Positions 1 through 6,888 of a stretch of DNA of 12,825 bases are shown one piece after another. A program made the translations under genes and the position numbers. The notes under the pieces were generated by a model. It did no database searches and was not told where the DNA came from. It was given only the letters and a program-made list of their open reading frames with translations. The stretch lies in contig CALJAQ010000189.1 in the NCBI GenBank assembly GCA_938029515.1, forward strand, positions 1-12,825, given 5' to 3'. Every line of letters begins with the position of its first letter. Within the stretch, counting starts at the first letter, position 1. Source of the DNA: an uncultured Nitrososphaerales archaeon. Lineage in GTDB: Archaea > Thermoproteota > Nitrososphaeria > Nitrososphaerales > JAAOZN01.

Positions 1-13
1 AAGGTATCTAACG

Positions 14-2206
14 TTGGTTAGGGTAAGCCGTGTGGATGCGGTTAGGCTCAAGGTCAGCGAAGCTAAACATAGGGATGTAGCGAAGTGTAGGGCTAGAATT
101 CCTCCAACGGTTATGAAGCGGCTTCGCATAAAAGATGGCGAGATTGTGGAGATAGTAGGAAGGCAGAGCACAGCGGCGATCGCATTGCCACTTGACGAAG
201 ATGAGCGGAACAGCCAGATAATTAGGCTCGACTGGTTGACGAGGAAGAACGCCGGCCTCTCCTTGAACGAATACGCTATTGTAAGAAGGGCACATACTAA
301 GGATGCCGCATCTATTAAGCTTACGCCAACTGGGGCCAAGCTCATCGTTGACGAAGCTTTATCTGAATTCGTAAAGAATAGGCTCAAAGGTGTACCAGTG
401 CTCGAAGGGCAGAGTCTCACCGTTATGATACTGGGAAATTCGGTTAACTTTAAAGTTGTAGAAACAAATCCGAAGGGGGTTGTGGTAATCAGTGAAACAT
501 CGGAACTGGAGATCAGCGTAGAGTCAGATAAAGCCTCAAGCTTGGTATCTACTGTGACCTTCGATGACATAGGTGGCTTAAGCAGAGAAATCAAACGCTT
601 AAGAGAGATGATAGAGACACCGCTCAAACACCCAGAGGTCTTTCGACGTTTAGGCATCAAACCTCCTTCTGGAGTGCTGCTATATGGTCCACCTGGCTGC
701 GGTAAAACGCTGCTAGCCAGAGCCCTGGCTAATGAATGCGATGCTTGTTTCTTTAGCATAAGCGGCCCTGAAATCATGAATAAGTATTATGGTGAAAGCG
801 AGGCTAGATTGCGTGAAATCTTCAAAGAAGCTTCCGAGAACGCTCCCAGCATAATCTTCATAGATGAGATAGATGCTATAGCGCCCAAGAGAGAAGAGGT
901 TATAGGTGATGTAGAGAAGCGTGTTGTTGCGCAGCTCCTAGCCCTTATGGATGGCATCTCAGAGAGACGCTCAGTTATCGTAATAGGCGCGACCAATAGG
1001 CCAGAATCGCTAGATCCAGCGCTTCGTAGACCAGGTAGATTCGATAAGGAGATTGAAATAGGTGTCCCAAATCAGGCGTCTAGGCTTGAGATACTGCAGA
1101 TACACACTCGAGGAATGCCTTTAGATGAAGATGTTGACTTAGAATCCCTTGCTTTATCCCTACACGGTTATACGGGAGCCGATATTCACGCGTTGTGTCA
1201 AGAGGCTGCGCTTAATGCGTTACGTAGACATATTCCTGATGTAGATCTTAAGAGTGAAAAGATTCCACCAGAGATTCTTGAGAAGATGATTGTAAAGTTA
1301 TCAGATTTTCAAGAAGCGATGAAGCAGATAGTTCCAAGCGCTTTGCGGGAGTTCTACGTCGAGTCTCCTAAGATAAGGTGGTGCGACATAGGGGGTTTAG
1401 CTAAGGTAAAGGAGACTTTGATAGAGAATGTAATCTGGGCTATAAAGTATCCTGAGCGGTTTAGAAGATTAGGGATAAAGCCAGCTTCAGGTGTGCTAAT
1501 ATATGGGCCACCAGGCTGCGGGAAGACTATGCTCGCGCACGCATTAGCGTATGAGAGCGGAGCAAACCTCATTACAGTCCACGGCCCTGAGTTCCTATCA
1601 AAATGGGTTGGTGAGTCTGAAAAAGCTATCCGCAACATCTTCCGCAAAGCTAAGTTTTCCTCGCCTTGCATACTCTTCTTCGACGAAGTCGATTCAATAG
1701 CGAGGTCACGTTTACCTGTAGATGAATACCAAAGCTCAGAGAAGATTCTAAGCCAGCTTCTGACAGAGATAGACGGTGTAAGAGAGACTTCAGGGGTCTT
1801 TATTGTAGCCGCTACAAATCGACCAGATCTTATAGACCCTGCGCTCTTAAGACCTGGCAGGCTTGACCTCTTGGTTTATGTCCATCCACCTGATGAGAGA
1901 AGTAGGTTGGAGGTGTTACGCATACTTACAGCCAATATGCCTTTAGCGCAAGATGTTAGGTTAGAGGATATTGCTAAACAGACCCAAGGATATTCAGGTG
2001 CGGATCTGCAGGCGCTTGTTAGAGAAGCTGGTATATCCGCTTTACGCGATTCTAGCGCCCCTTCAGCGGTTAGGTTGGCTGATTTTCAAAGCGCTTTGAG
2101 TAAGGTTAGACCGTCGATAACTAATGATGTTGAATCCTGGTATAACTCATTGAATCAGCAGATCAGCAGTAGAGTTGGCGGCGCTCAGAAGCTCTTCTAC
2201 ACTTAA
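14..2206 (+). CDS. cdc48: Cdc48/VAT-type AAA+ unfoldase (p97/VCP homologue)
   Basis: Hexameric ATP-driven protein unfoldase that feeds substrates to the archaeal 20S proteasome or remodels complexes in the cytoplasm. An N-terminal substrate/adaptor domain (about residues 8-175, opening Val-Arg-Leu-Lys-Val) precedes two AAA+ modules. D1 has Walker A GPPGCGKT at 225-232, Walker B IIFIDEID at 280-287 and arginine finger RRPGRFD near 338; its pore loop KYYGESE is near 257. D2 has Walker A at 498-505, Walker B ILFFDEVD at 553-560, LLRPGR near 611 and pore loop KWVGESE near 530. The chain ends Leu-Phe-Tyr-Thr, so the last three residues fit the HbYX proteasome-docking motif. At 730 residues the length is normal. 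The start is uncertain: TTG at 14 is followed by GTG at 32, and the frame is open to the left edge. Confidence 0.96.
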   Translation: MVRVSRVDAVRLKVSEAKHRDVAKCRARIPPTVMKRLRIKDGEIVEIVGRQSTAAIALPLDEDERNSQIIRLDWLTRKNAGLSLNEYAIVRRAHTKDAASIKLTPTGAKLIVDEALSEFVKNRLKGVPVLEGQSLTVMILGNSVNFKVVETNPKGVVVISETSELEISVESDKASSLVSTVTFDDIGGLSREIKRLREMIETPLKHPEVFRRLGIKPPSGVLLYGPPGCGKTLLARALANECDACFFSISGPEIMNKYYGESEARLREIFKEASENAPSIIFIDEIDAIAPKREEVIGDVEKRVVAQLLALMDGISERRSVIVIGATNRPESLDPALRRPGRFDKEIEIGVPNQASRLEILQIHTRGMPLDEDVDLESLALSLHGYTGADIHALCQEAALNALRRHIPDVDLKSEKIPPEILEKMIVKLSDFQEAMKQIVPSALREFYVESPKIRWCDIGGLAKVKETLIENVIWAIKYPERFRRLGIKPASGVLIYGPPGCGKTMLAHALAYESGANLITVHGPEFLSKWVGESEKAIRNIFRKAKFSSPCILFFDEVDSIARSRLPVDEYQSSEKILSQLLTEIDGVRETSGVFIVAATNRPDLIDPALLRPGRLDLLVYVHPPDERSRLEVLRILTANMPLAQDVRLEDIAKQTQGYSGADLQALVREAGISALRDSSAPSAVRLADFQSALSKVRPSITNDVESWYNSLNQQISSRVGGAQKLFYT
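2195..2203 (+). other. HbYX proteasome-docking tail of Cdc48
   Basis: The last three codons before the TAA stop read Phe-Tyr-Thr, that is hydrophobic-Tyr-any. C-terminal HbYX motifs of PAN/Rpt and archaeal Cdc48 insert into pockets between 20S alpha subunits and open the gate. Seen directly; docking is inferred from the family. Confidence 0.7.
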
Positions 2207-2248
2207 ATACATCATCTACGAAGGTTAATCAGTTTATTAGAGGGGTTT

Positions 2249-2476
2249 GTGGTGAGGCCTCTGCTTAAGAACTACGTGTATGAAAAGATCAAGCAGGCTA
2301 AAAATATTACTGATACGGATCTGCTGAACGAATTGGTGAAGAGTGGGTTTGATGTGAATATGTTAACGCTTAATAAGGTTTTGCTGAAGCTCGAAATTTT
2401 AGGCTTAATAAGTGTGAGTTGGGCTGGAAAGGATAAGAGGAGAATAGAGGTTGTTGAAGCGCTTCAGTCAACTTAA
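2249..2476 (+). CDS. Small winged-helix DNA-binding protein
   Basis: A 75-residue soluble protein that fits a minimal winged helix-turn-helix. The helical segment TDTDLLNELVKSG near residues 21-33 is followed by a leucine-rich recognition-helix region (about 38-53). A basic hairpin, W59-AGKDKRR, would form the wing. There are no cysteines and no effector domain. GTG was chosen as start; two GTG codons are adjacent (2249 and 2252) with a purine-rich GAGGGG 5 nt upstream. It follows Cdc48 by 42 nt on the same strand. Its TAA overlaps the stop of the opposing zinc-ribbon gene in the four bases TTAA. The DNA target is unknown; a role as a small archaeal transcription factor or chromatin-like protein is inferred from the fold only. 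Confidence 0.75.
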   Translation: MVRPLLKNYVYEKIKQAKNITDTDLLNELVKSGFDVNMLTLNKVLLKLEILGLISVSWAGKDKRRIEVVEALQST

Positions 2477-2916
2477 CCTTCTGCCGCTCTGATAAGTTCA
2501 CCTAGCTTGGCTGTGCTTACGCCGAGTAGTTGTCTGATCTTTGAATTCTTTTCGACAACTACTACAGCGCCTCCAAGGACCGCTAAAGCTGAGTCATATT
2601 CTTTGACCATCTTCAGATATTCGTTTGCCTCTTCTTTTGTTAGGTAATCTTTTAGCTCCCCCCTATTCTCATCTTCGAGGAGCACGTGTATGCCTAGCTC
2701 CTTTAACCTCTTCCTCTCTTCTTCACCTTCGTCTACTTTCATCGTCTTCAGTCTTGACAGTCTTTTGACATATTCGCTTAGGTATGGGTGCAGCGGTTCT
2801 TCGCTTAAGATTCTTAGCCTCCTTGAACCGCAGATAGGGCATCTGCTTGGTATACGCTCATATAGGTTAATAGAGGTGTGCAGGTAGCTGCAGTTCTCAC
2901 ACCGCCAGCCAGCCAA
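2473..2916 (-). CDS. Zinc-ribbon protein of unknown function
   Basis: A 147-residue protein with an N-terminal zinc ribbon: Cys6-x2-Cys9 and Cys26-x2-Cys29 (the second knuckle is CPIC-GSRRLR). A charged helical middle (about 50-100, rich in Glu/Lys/Arg, probably coiled coil) and a C-terminal segment containing LGGAVVVVEKNSKIRQLLGV follow. I do not recognise the family; the ribbon suggests nucleic-acid or protein binding. The start is TTG at 2916, the only non-CTG start candidate after an in-frame TAA (2923-2925). It lies 28-39 bp from a palindromic TATA element shared with fen, which would make the transcript nearly leaderless. It converges with the winged-helix gene with overlapping stops. 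Confidence 0.75.
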   Translation of the reverse strand: MAGWRCENCSYLHTSINLYERIPSRCPICGSRRLRILSEEPLHPYLSEYVKRLSRLKTMKVDEGEEERKRLKELGIHVLLEDENRGELKDYLTKEEANEYLKMVKEYDSALAVLGGAVVVVEKNSKIRQLLGVSTAKLGELIRAAEG

Positions 2917-2943
2917 CTGCAGTTAATCTTAGTAGGAGCCAAA

Positions 2944-2955
2944 GATAAATTTATC
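2944..2955. promoter_or_regulatory. Palindromic TATA element, divergent promoter for zinc-ribbon gene and fen
   Basis: GATAAATTTATC is a perfect 12-bp inverted repeat with a TATA-like core on both strands. Its centre lies about 27 bp upstream of the fen ATG (2977), the spacing expected of a leaderless archaeal transcript, and about 33 bp upstream of the zinc-ribbon TTG (2916). Purine-rich AAA precedes it on the plus strand as a possible BRE. Promoter activity is inferred. Confidence 0.6.
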
Positions 2956-2976
2956 CAAGTAGTGTCTATGTTGGCT

Positions 2977-4008
2977 ATGGGAGTAGATTTAGGCGACATA
3001 GTGCCAAAGAGGAGGGTGAGGTTAGAGGATCTGCGTGGCTGCATAATCGCGGTAGACGCATACAACACATTATATCAGTTTTTAGCTGTAATAAGAGGTG
3101 AGCAAGGCGAGCCGCTTAGGGATAGGAGTGGGAGGATAACCAGCCACCTTAGTGGCCTTTTCTACAGAAATGTGAACCTACTGTCTTTAGGCATAAAACC
3201 AATTTACATCTTGGATGGTCAGCCCCCAAGTCTTAAGGCTGCGGAGATAGCGCGTAGGAGGCGTGTGAAAGAGGAGGCGGTGGTCAAATACGCTGACGCT
3301 TTGTCTCGAGGGGACTATGAAGCTGCCAGGAAATACGCTCAATTCACCTCTATAATTAAAGATTATATGGTTGAGGATACCAAGACTCTACTTAACCTTC
3401 TTGGGATACCTTGGGTTGAAGCGCCCTCTGAAGGCGAGGCCACAGCAGCGCACTTAACCAAGATAGGTGTTGCAACACACGCGGCGAGTCAAGACTACGA
3501 TTCACTTCTATTCGGTGCATTCCGCCTCGTAAGAAACGTAGCCATATCTGGTAGAAGGAAGCTACCAAATAAACCCCTGTATGTTGAGGTTGAGCCGGAG
3601 GAGATCGAGCTCCAAACTGTTTTAAAGGAGCTTGGGTTAACGAGGCAGCAGCTGGTCGATCTGGGCATACTGTTAGGCACAGACTTTAACCCTGATGGCT
3701 TCAGAGGAATCGGTCCGGTTAAGGCGTTGAAGTATATTAAGCAGTATGGTGGGCTTGAGAACGTGCCGGAGATTAAGGATGCTTTGGCTGAGGTAGACTA
3801 CGATTCTATAAGATCGATATTTCTGAACCCAAAGGTTTCTACGCAGGTCGAGGTTAAGTGGGGTGAGGTTGATGAAGAAGGTATCGTGGATTTTCTCTGC
3901 GTGGAGCGTAGCTTTTCAGAGGAGCGGGTAAAGTCAGCTCTCGAAAAGTTGAAGGCGGCTGAGAAGAAGTCGTCTGAGACACTTGAACGCTGGTTTAGCG
4001 TTAGTTGA
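2977..4008 (+). CDS. fen: Flap endonuclease 1 (FEN1/XPG family)
   Basis: Structure-specific 5' flap nuclease for Okazaki-fragment maturation and long-patch base-excision repair. At 343 residues it has the standard archaeal length. The N-terminal XPG domain starts Met-Gly-Val-Asp; Gly2 at the mature end is a family hallmark, which is why ATG 2977 was preferred over ATG 2968 and over the longer frame from 2878 that overlaps the opposing gene. Two-metal acidic residues are present: D27, D80 (ILDGQPP), E152 and E154 (EGEATAA), D173 and D175 (QDYDSLLFG), and D236 (LGTDFNPDG). A helix-hairpin-helix region follows (GFRGIGPVKAL, about 241-251). The C-terminus SSETLERWF is a PIP-box variant for PCNA with Ser in place of the usual Gln. 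It is first in a plus-strand run with pcm. Confidence 0.95.
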   Translation: MGVDLGDIVPKRRVRLEDLRGCIIAVDAYNTLYQFLAVIRGEQGEPLRDRSGRITSHLSGLFYRNVNLLSLGIKPIYILDGQPPSLKAAEIARRRRVKEEAVVKYADALSRGDYEAARKYAQFTSIIKDYMVEDTKTLLNLLGIPWVEAPSEGEATAAHLTKIGVATHAASQDYDSLLFGAFRLVRNVAISGRRKLPNKPLYVEVEPEEIELQTVLKELGLTRQQLVDLGILLGTDFNPDGFRGIGPVKALKYIKQYGGLENVPEIKDALAEVDYDSIRSIFLNPKVSTQVEVKWGEVDEEGIVDFLCVERSFSEERVKSALEKLKAAEKKSSETLERWFSVS

Positions 4009-4017
4009 GGTGTAGTT

Positions 4018-4695
4018 ATGGGGGTGAGTATGGCTTTTGAGGAGCGGAGGCGTATCCTAGTTAAAAATTTAAAGGAGGAGGGTCTGATTAAGTCAGGCAG
4101 TGTTGAATTAGCCTTTCTGAAGGTGCCTAGAGAGAAGTTTGTTTGGGAAGATGAAGTTGAGAACGCTTATCTTGACATCCCTCTACCTCTAGGGAAGACA
4201 AGGCAGACCATTTCAGCGCCGCATATGGTTGCTATTATGCTGGAGGAGATGGAGCTTAAGAGAGGTTTTAAGGTTCTGGAGGTTGGCTGTGGCAGCGGCT
4301 ACTCCGCAGCCCTTATGGCTGAAATCGTTGGTTCAGAAGGGTGTGTTGTCTCTATAGAGCGTATCCCTGAGCTTGTTGAGTTTGCTAAACGTAACCTTGA
4401 GGCTACTGGTTATGGAGGTACTGTGAAGGTGGTTCTGGGTGACGGATGCCTGGGGTACCCTCCTAGGTCAGAAGAGGAGATATATGATAGGGTTGTGGTG
4501 ACGGCGGCTGCTTCCACCATACCTAAGTATCTTAAGAAGCAGACTAAGCAAGGTGGGATACTTCTGATACCAGTAGGAGGCCCATGGTCTCAGACGCTTA
4601 AGAAGCTTGTTAAGATATCTGCTGATAAGTTTGATGTTAAGGATGTTACTGAATGTGTCTTTGTGCCTTTGATTGAATCTGATGAAGTCTTGTAG
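4018..4695 (+). CDS. pcm: Protein-L-isoaspartate O-methyltransferase
   Basis: Cytosolic repair enzyme that methylates L-isoaspartyl residues in aged proteins using S-adenosylmethionine. The 225-residue protein has the family substrate/active-site motif TISAPHM (64-70) and SAM-binding motif I VLEVGCGSGYSAA (about 85-97). Acidic motif post-I (VVSIERIPEL, about 110-119) and the late VTAAAS / LLIPVGGP region are typical of Pcm. The start is ATG 4018, 9 nt after the FEN1 stop, with GAGGTG overlapping that stop as ribosome-binding site; an alternative ATG lies at 4030. The tight spacing implies co-transcription with fen. A stress or thermophile protein-repair role fits its position between Cdc48 and the AN1-S2P and PAC2 genes. 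Confidence 0.95.
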   Translation: MGVSMAFEERRRILVKNLKEEGLIKSGSVELAFLKVPREKFVWEDEVENAYLDIPLPLGKTRQTISAPHMVAIMLEEMELKRGFKVLEVGCGSGYSAALMAEIVGSEGCVVSIERIPELVEFAKRNLEATGYGGTVKVVLGDGCLGYPPRSEEEIYDRVVVTAAASTIPKYLKKQTKQGGILLIPVGGPWSQTLKKLVKISADKFDVKDVTECVFVPLIESDEVL

Positions 4696-4738
4696 CGAAG
4701 TGCTTAAGAAGATTGGCTGTGGTTGTCAATAGGAGATA

Positions 4739-5527
4739 ATGGGGTTGGCTTGTCGCATCTGCGGGAAGTCTGAAGCTCTTCCTTTCAAATGTGCTTATTG
4801 TGGTGGCTTCTTCTGCTCTGAGCATAGGCTTCCTGAGAATCATAGCTGCCCAGATATTTGGTTAGCTAAACCTCCAGCATGGAGGTGGGGTGGTGTAAAG
4901 AAGACCATAAATCACGTGAAGCGAAGGCGGGTTGGTATAACCCGCTTAGGCTCAACTGAGGCGAAGCATCTATCTTTGGCTTCGACCCTAGTTCTCCTAG
5001 TCGGCATCTCCTTAGCCGGCTGGAGGAGTGATCTAACCGTTTTAACAGCGACTGCTCTAATCTTTCTAGCATCATTTATTCTTCATGAGTTAGCTCACCG
5101 CTTCTCGGCAAAGACGCTAGGCCTCTGGGCTGAGTTTAGGCTCGAGCCTTACGGTGCTTTTCTCACAGCGATAAGCATAGTTTCACCATTTAAGATCATC
5201 GCTCCAGGCGCAGTCTTAGTTGTCGGCGCTGCTGGATTTGATGCTATAGGTAAGGTTGCCATAAGTGGGCCCTTAACTAACCTTATTCTTGTAGCGGTGC
5301 TTTACGCTGCTCGTCTACTTGTTCCTAGCGGTGTGTTTTGGGCTACTACTGTGCTTGATTATGGTATCTACGTGAATGCTATTATAGCGGTCTTTAATCT
5401 TCTACCCTTCGCTGCGTTAGATGGGAGGAAGGTTTTGATTTGGAGTAGGAAGTTGTGGCTCTTGACCTTCACTTTAAGCTTCGCTGCACTTTTGGCTTCG
5501 GTTAGCGGTATTCTACCATCTAGGTGA
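4739..5527 (+). CDS. AN1-type zinc finger fused to site-2 protease (M50 family)
   Basis: A 262-residue predicted membrane metalloprotease with a soluble N-terminal AN1 zinc finger. The AN1 ligands are Cys5, Cys8, Cys18, Cys21, Cys26, His29, His35 and Cys37, in canonical spacing. A basic linker (KKTINHVKRRR, about 54-64) leads to hydrophobic segments at about 79-95 and 100-120. The second carries the zinc motif HELAH (116-120; Glu117 would be the general base). GPLTN at 177-181 and NLLPFAALDG at 220-229 follow; Asp228 matches the third zinc ligand of S2P enzymes. A last hydrophobic segment spans about 239-258. ATG 4739 has AGGAG 3 nt upstream. It sits 43 nt after pcm. Function is inferred: intramembrane proteolysis coupled, through AN1, to Cdc48, ubiquitin-like or proteasome partners. 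Confidence 0.9.
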   Translation: MGLACRICGKSEALPFKCAYCGGFFCSEHRLPENHSCPDIWLAKPPAWRWGGVKKTINHVKRRRVGITRLGSTEAKHLSLASTLVLLVGISLAGWRSDLTVLTATALIFLASFILHELAHRFSAKTLGLWAEFRLEPYGAFLTAISIVSPFKIIAPGAVLVVGAAGFDAIGKVAISGPLTNLILVAVLYAARLLVPSGVFWATTVLDYGIYVNAIIAVFNLLPFAALDGRKVLIWSRKLWLLTFTLSFAALLASVSGILPSR

Positions 5528-5531
5528 GAAG

Positions 5532-5543
5532 TATAGATATAAG
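5532..5543 (+). promoter_or_regulatory. Possible internal TATA box before the PAC2-family gene
   Basis: TATAGATATAAG lies about 40 bp upstream of the PAC2 ATG in a 51-bp gap, the largest in the plus-strand run. It could give an internal start with a short leader. Weak evidence from motif and spacing alone. Confidence 0.35.
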
Positions 5544-5578
5544 GTAGGGTGTTGTATGAGTTATAGGAGCAGCTGAGG

Positions 5579-6325
5579 ATGATTAAAATCAAGGTTTTAG
5601 ATAAGCCGAAACTTAAAGAGCCGGTGCTGATCTGCGGTCTTCCTGGTAGCGGTTACGTCGCGAAGATAGCGGTAGACTTCCTTGTCAGCGAGCTTAAGGC
5701 AACTCCCCTTGCCACGATATATTCATACCACTTTCCACCCCACGTCTTGATTAGAGCTGATGGTTCTGCTGAGCTCAGTAAACATGAGGTGTCCTATGTT
5801 CTTGGGCAGAATCGAGACCTGCTTCTCTACACTGGTGACTCGCAGCCAGTGAACCCTGAAGCTGAATATGAGCTTTCAAACAAGGTCTTGGATCTTGCAG
5901 AGGAGTTAGGTGTTAAGAGAGTCTTTACTCTAGCAGCGTATATCACCGGTCAATTTGTCAAGACCCCTAGAGTATTTGGGACAGCGACTAACCCTGAGCT
6001 ACTTAAGACGCTAATTCAGAGCGGAGCGAGCGTCATGAGTGAGGGTACGATCACCGGGATGAATGGGTTAATGATAGGTCTAGCTGCCTTAAGGGGCATG
6101 GATGGTGCCTGCCTACTTGGTGAAACCTCTGGCTATGTGATGGATCCGAAGGCTTCTTACGCCGTTCTCTCCCTGCTTAAGAGGGTGCTGGGTTTGGATT
6201 TAGATCTAACACCGCTTGAAGAGCGCGCTAAGCAAGGTGAAGTGCTGAGGAGCATACTCGAATCGATGAGGAAGTCTGCCTCAGAGGCGCAGCCGGAGAA
6301 AAAGGATCTAGGCTACATCAGCTAA
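5579..6325 (+). CDS. PAC2-family protein (proteasome assembly chaperone-like)
   Basis: A 248-residue archaeal PAC2-family (COG2047-type) protein. Its hallmarks are an N-terminal strand ending in ICGLPGSGYVAKIAVDFL (about 18-35) and a mid-domain TLAAYITGQ-like segment. These are followed by ITGMNGLMIGLAAL (about 158-171) and LLGETSGYVMDPKAS. Relatives form oligomers; archaeal PbaA/PbaB act around the 20S proteasome. The C-terminal tail is charged, then ends Gly-Tyr-Ile-Ser: a tyrosine near the end, but one residue off a true HbYX motif, so direct 20S docking is doubtful. ATG 5579 was chosen, with GGAG about 10 nt upstream. It lies between the AN1-S2P gene and the HD gene on the same strand. 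Role in proteasome assembly is family-based inference. Confidence 0.85.
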   Translation: MIKIKVLDKPKLKEPVLICGLPGSGYVAKIAVDFLVSELKATPLATIYSYHFPPHVLIRADGSAELSKHEVSYVLGQNRDLLLYTGDSQPVNPEAEYELSNKVLDLAEELGVKRVFTLAAYITGQFVKTPRVFGTATNPELLKTLIQSGASVMSEGTITGMNGLMIGLAALRGMDGACLLGETSGYVMDPKASYAVLSLLKRVLGLDLDLTPLEERAKQGEVLRSILESMRKSASEAQPEKKDLGYIS

Positions 6326-6349
6326 CACGCATCTAGGGTTGATAAGCGG

Positions 6350-6883
6350 TTGGAGGGTATTCTGAAGCTTTTGATGAGAGCAGGTAGGCTTAAACAGATA
6401 CCGCGCACAGGCTGGGTGACCAAGGCGAATATAGAAGATGCTGAATCAGTAGCAGACCACGTCTTTAGAGTTTGTTTAGCAGCCGCGCTTCTGAGCGACC
6501 TAACCGGTTTAGATACGCTCAAAGTGGTGAGGATGGCCCTCATACACGATCTTGCAGAGTCGATCATAGGGGACTTAACGCCTGAGCAGGTAAATGAGGG
6601 GGTTGATAAAATCGCTATCGAAGATGAAGCTATGAAACTCATTCTGATAGATTTACCAGAGCGGATAAAAACGCTTTACATCGACGCTTGGAAAGAGTGG
6701 GTTAGGGGTGAAAGTAGTGAAGCTAAGCTTGTGCGTGAGGTTGATGCCTTTGAAATGGCTCTGCAGGCTGAGGAGTACGCTAGGAGCGGCTTTGATCAGA
6801 GCAAGCTTTTGAGGTTTAAAGAATCGGCTTCCAATCGTATATGTAGCGGGGTCGTTAGAGGTCTGCTTGACTCATTGGGTTGA
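6350..6883 (+). CDS. HD-domain hydrolase, YfbR/HDDC2-type 5'-deoxynucleotidase
   Basis: A 177-residue single-domain HD phosphohydrolase. The metal-binding set is visible: His37 in ESVADHVFR, His66-Asp67 in ALIHDLAE with Glu70 as likely catalytic acid, Asp75 in IGDLTPEQ, and Asp132 in REVDAFEMALQ. This arrangement matches the YfbR/HDDC2 group that dephosphorylates deoxynucleoside 5'-monophosphates with a divalent metal. The start is TTG 6350, the first start codon after the upstream PAC2 stop in this frame (24-nt gap), with no strong ribosome-binding site. It ends 5 nt before the convergent EF-2 stop. The substrate is inferred from the family. Confidence 0.85.
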   Translation: MEGILKLLMRAGRLKQIPRTGWVTKANIEDAESVADHVFRVCLAAALLSDLTGLDTLKVVRMALIHDLAESIIGDLTPEQVNEGVDKIAIEDEAMKLILIDLPERIKTLYIDAWKEWVRGESSEAKLVREVDAFEMALQAEEYARSGFDQSKLLRFKESASNRICSGVVRGLLDSLG

Positions 6884-6888
6884 ATAGC

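Noticed and set aside
2878..2976. 33-residue N-terminal extension of FEN1
   Set aside because: It overlaps the zinc-ribbon coding region and the TATA element. FEN1 proteins begin Met-Gly at the active site, matching ATG 2977.
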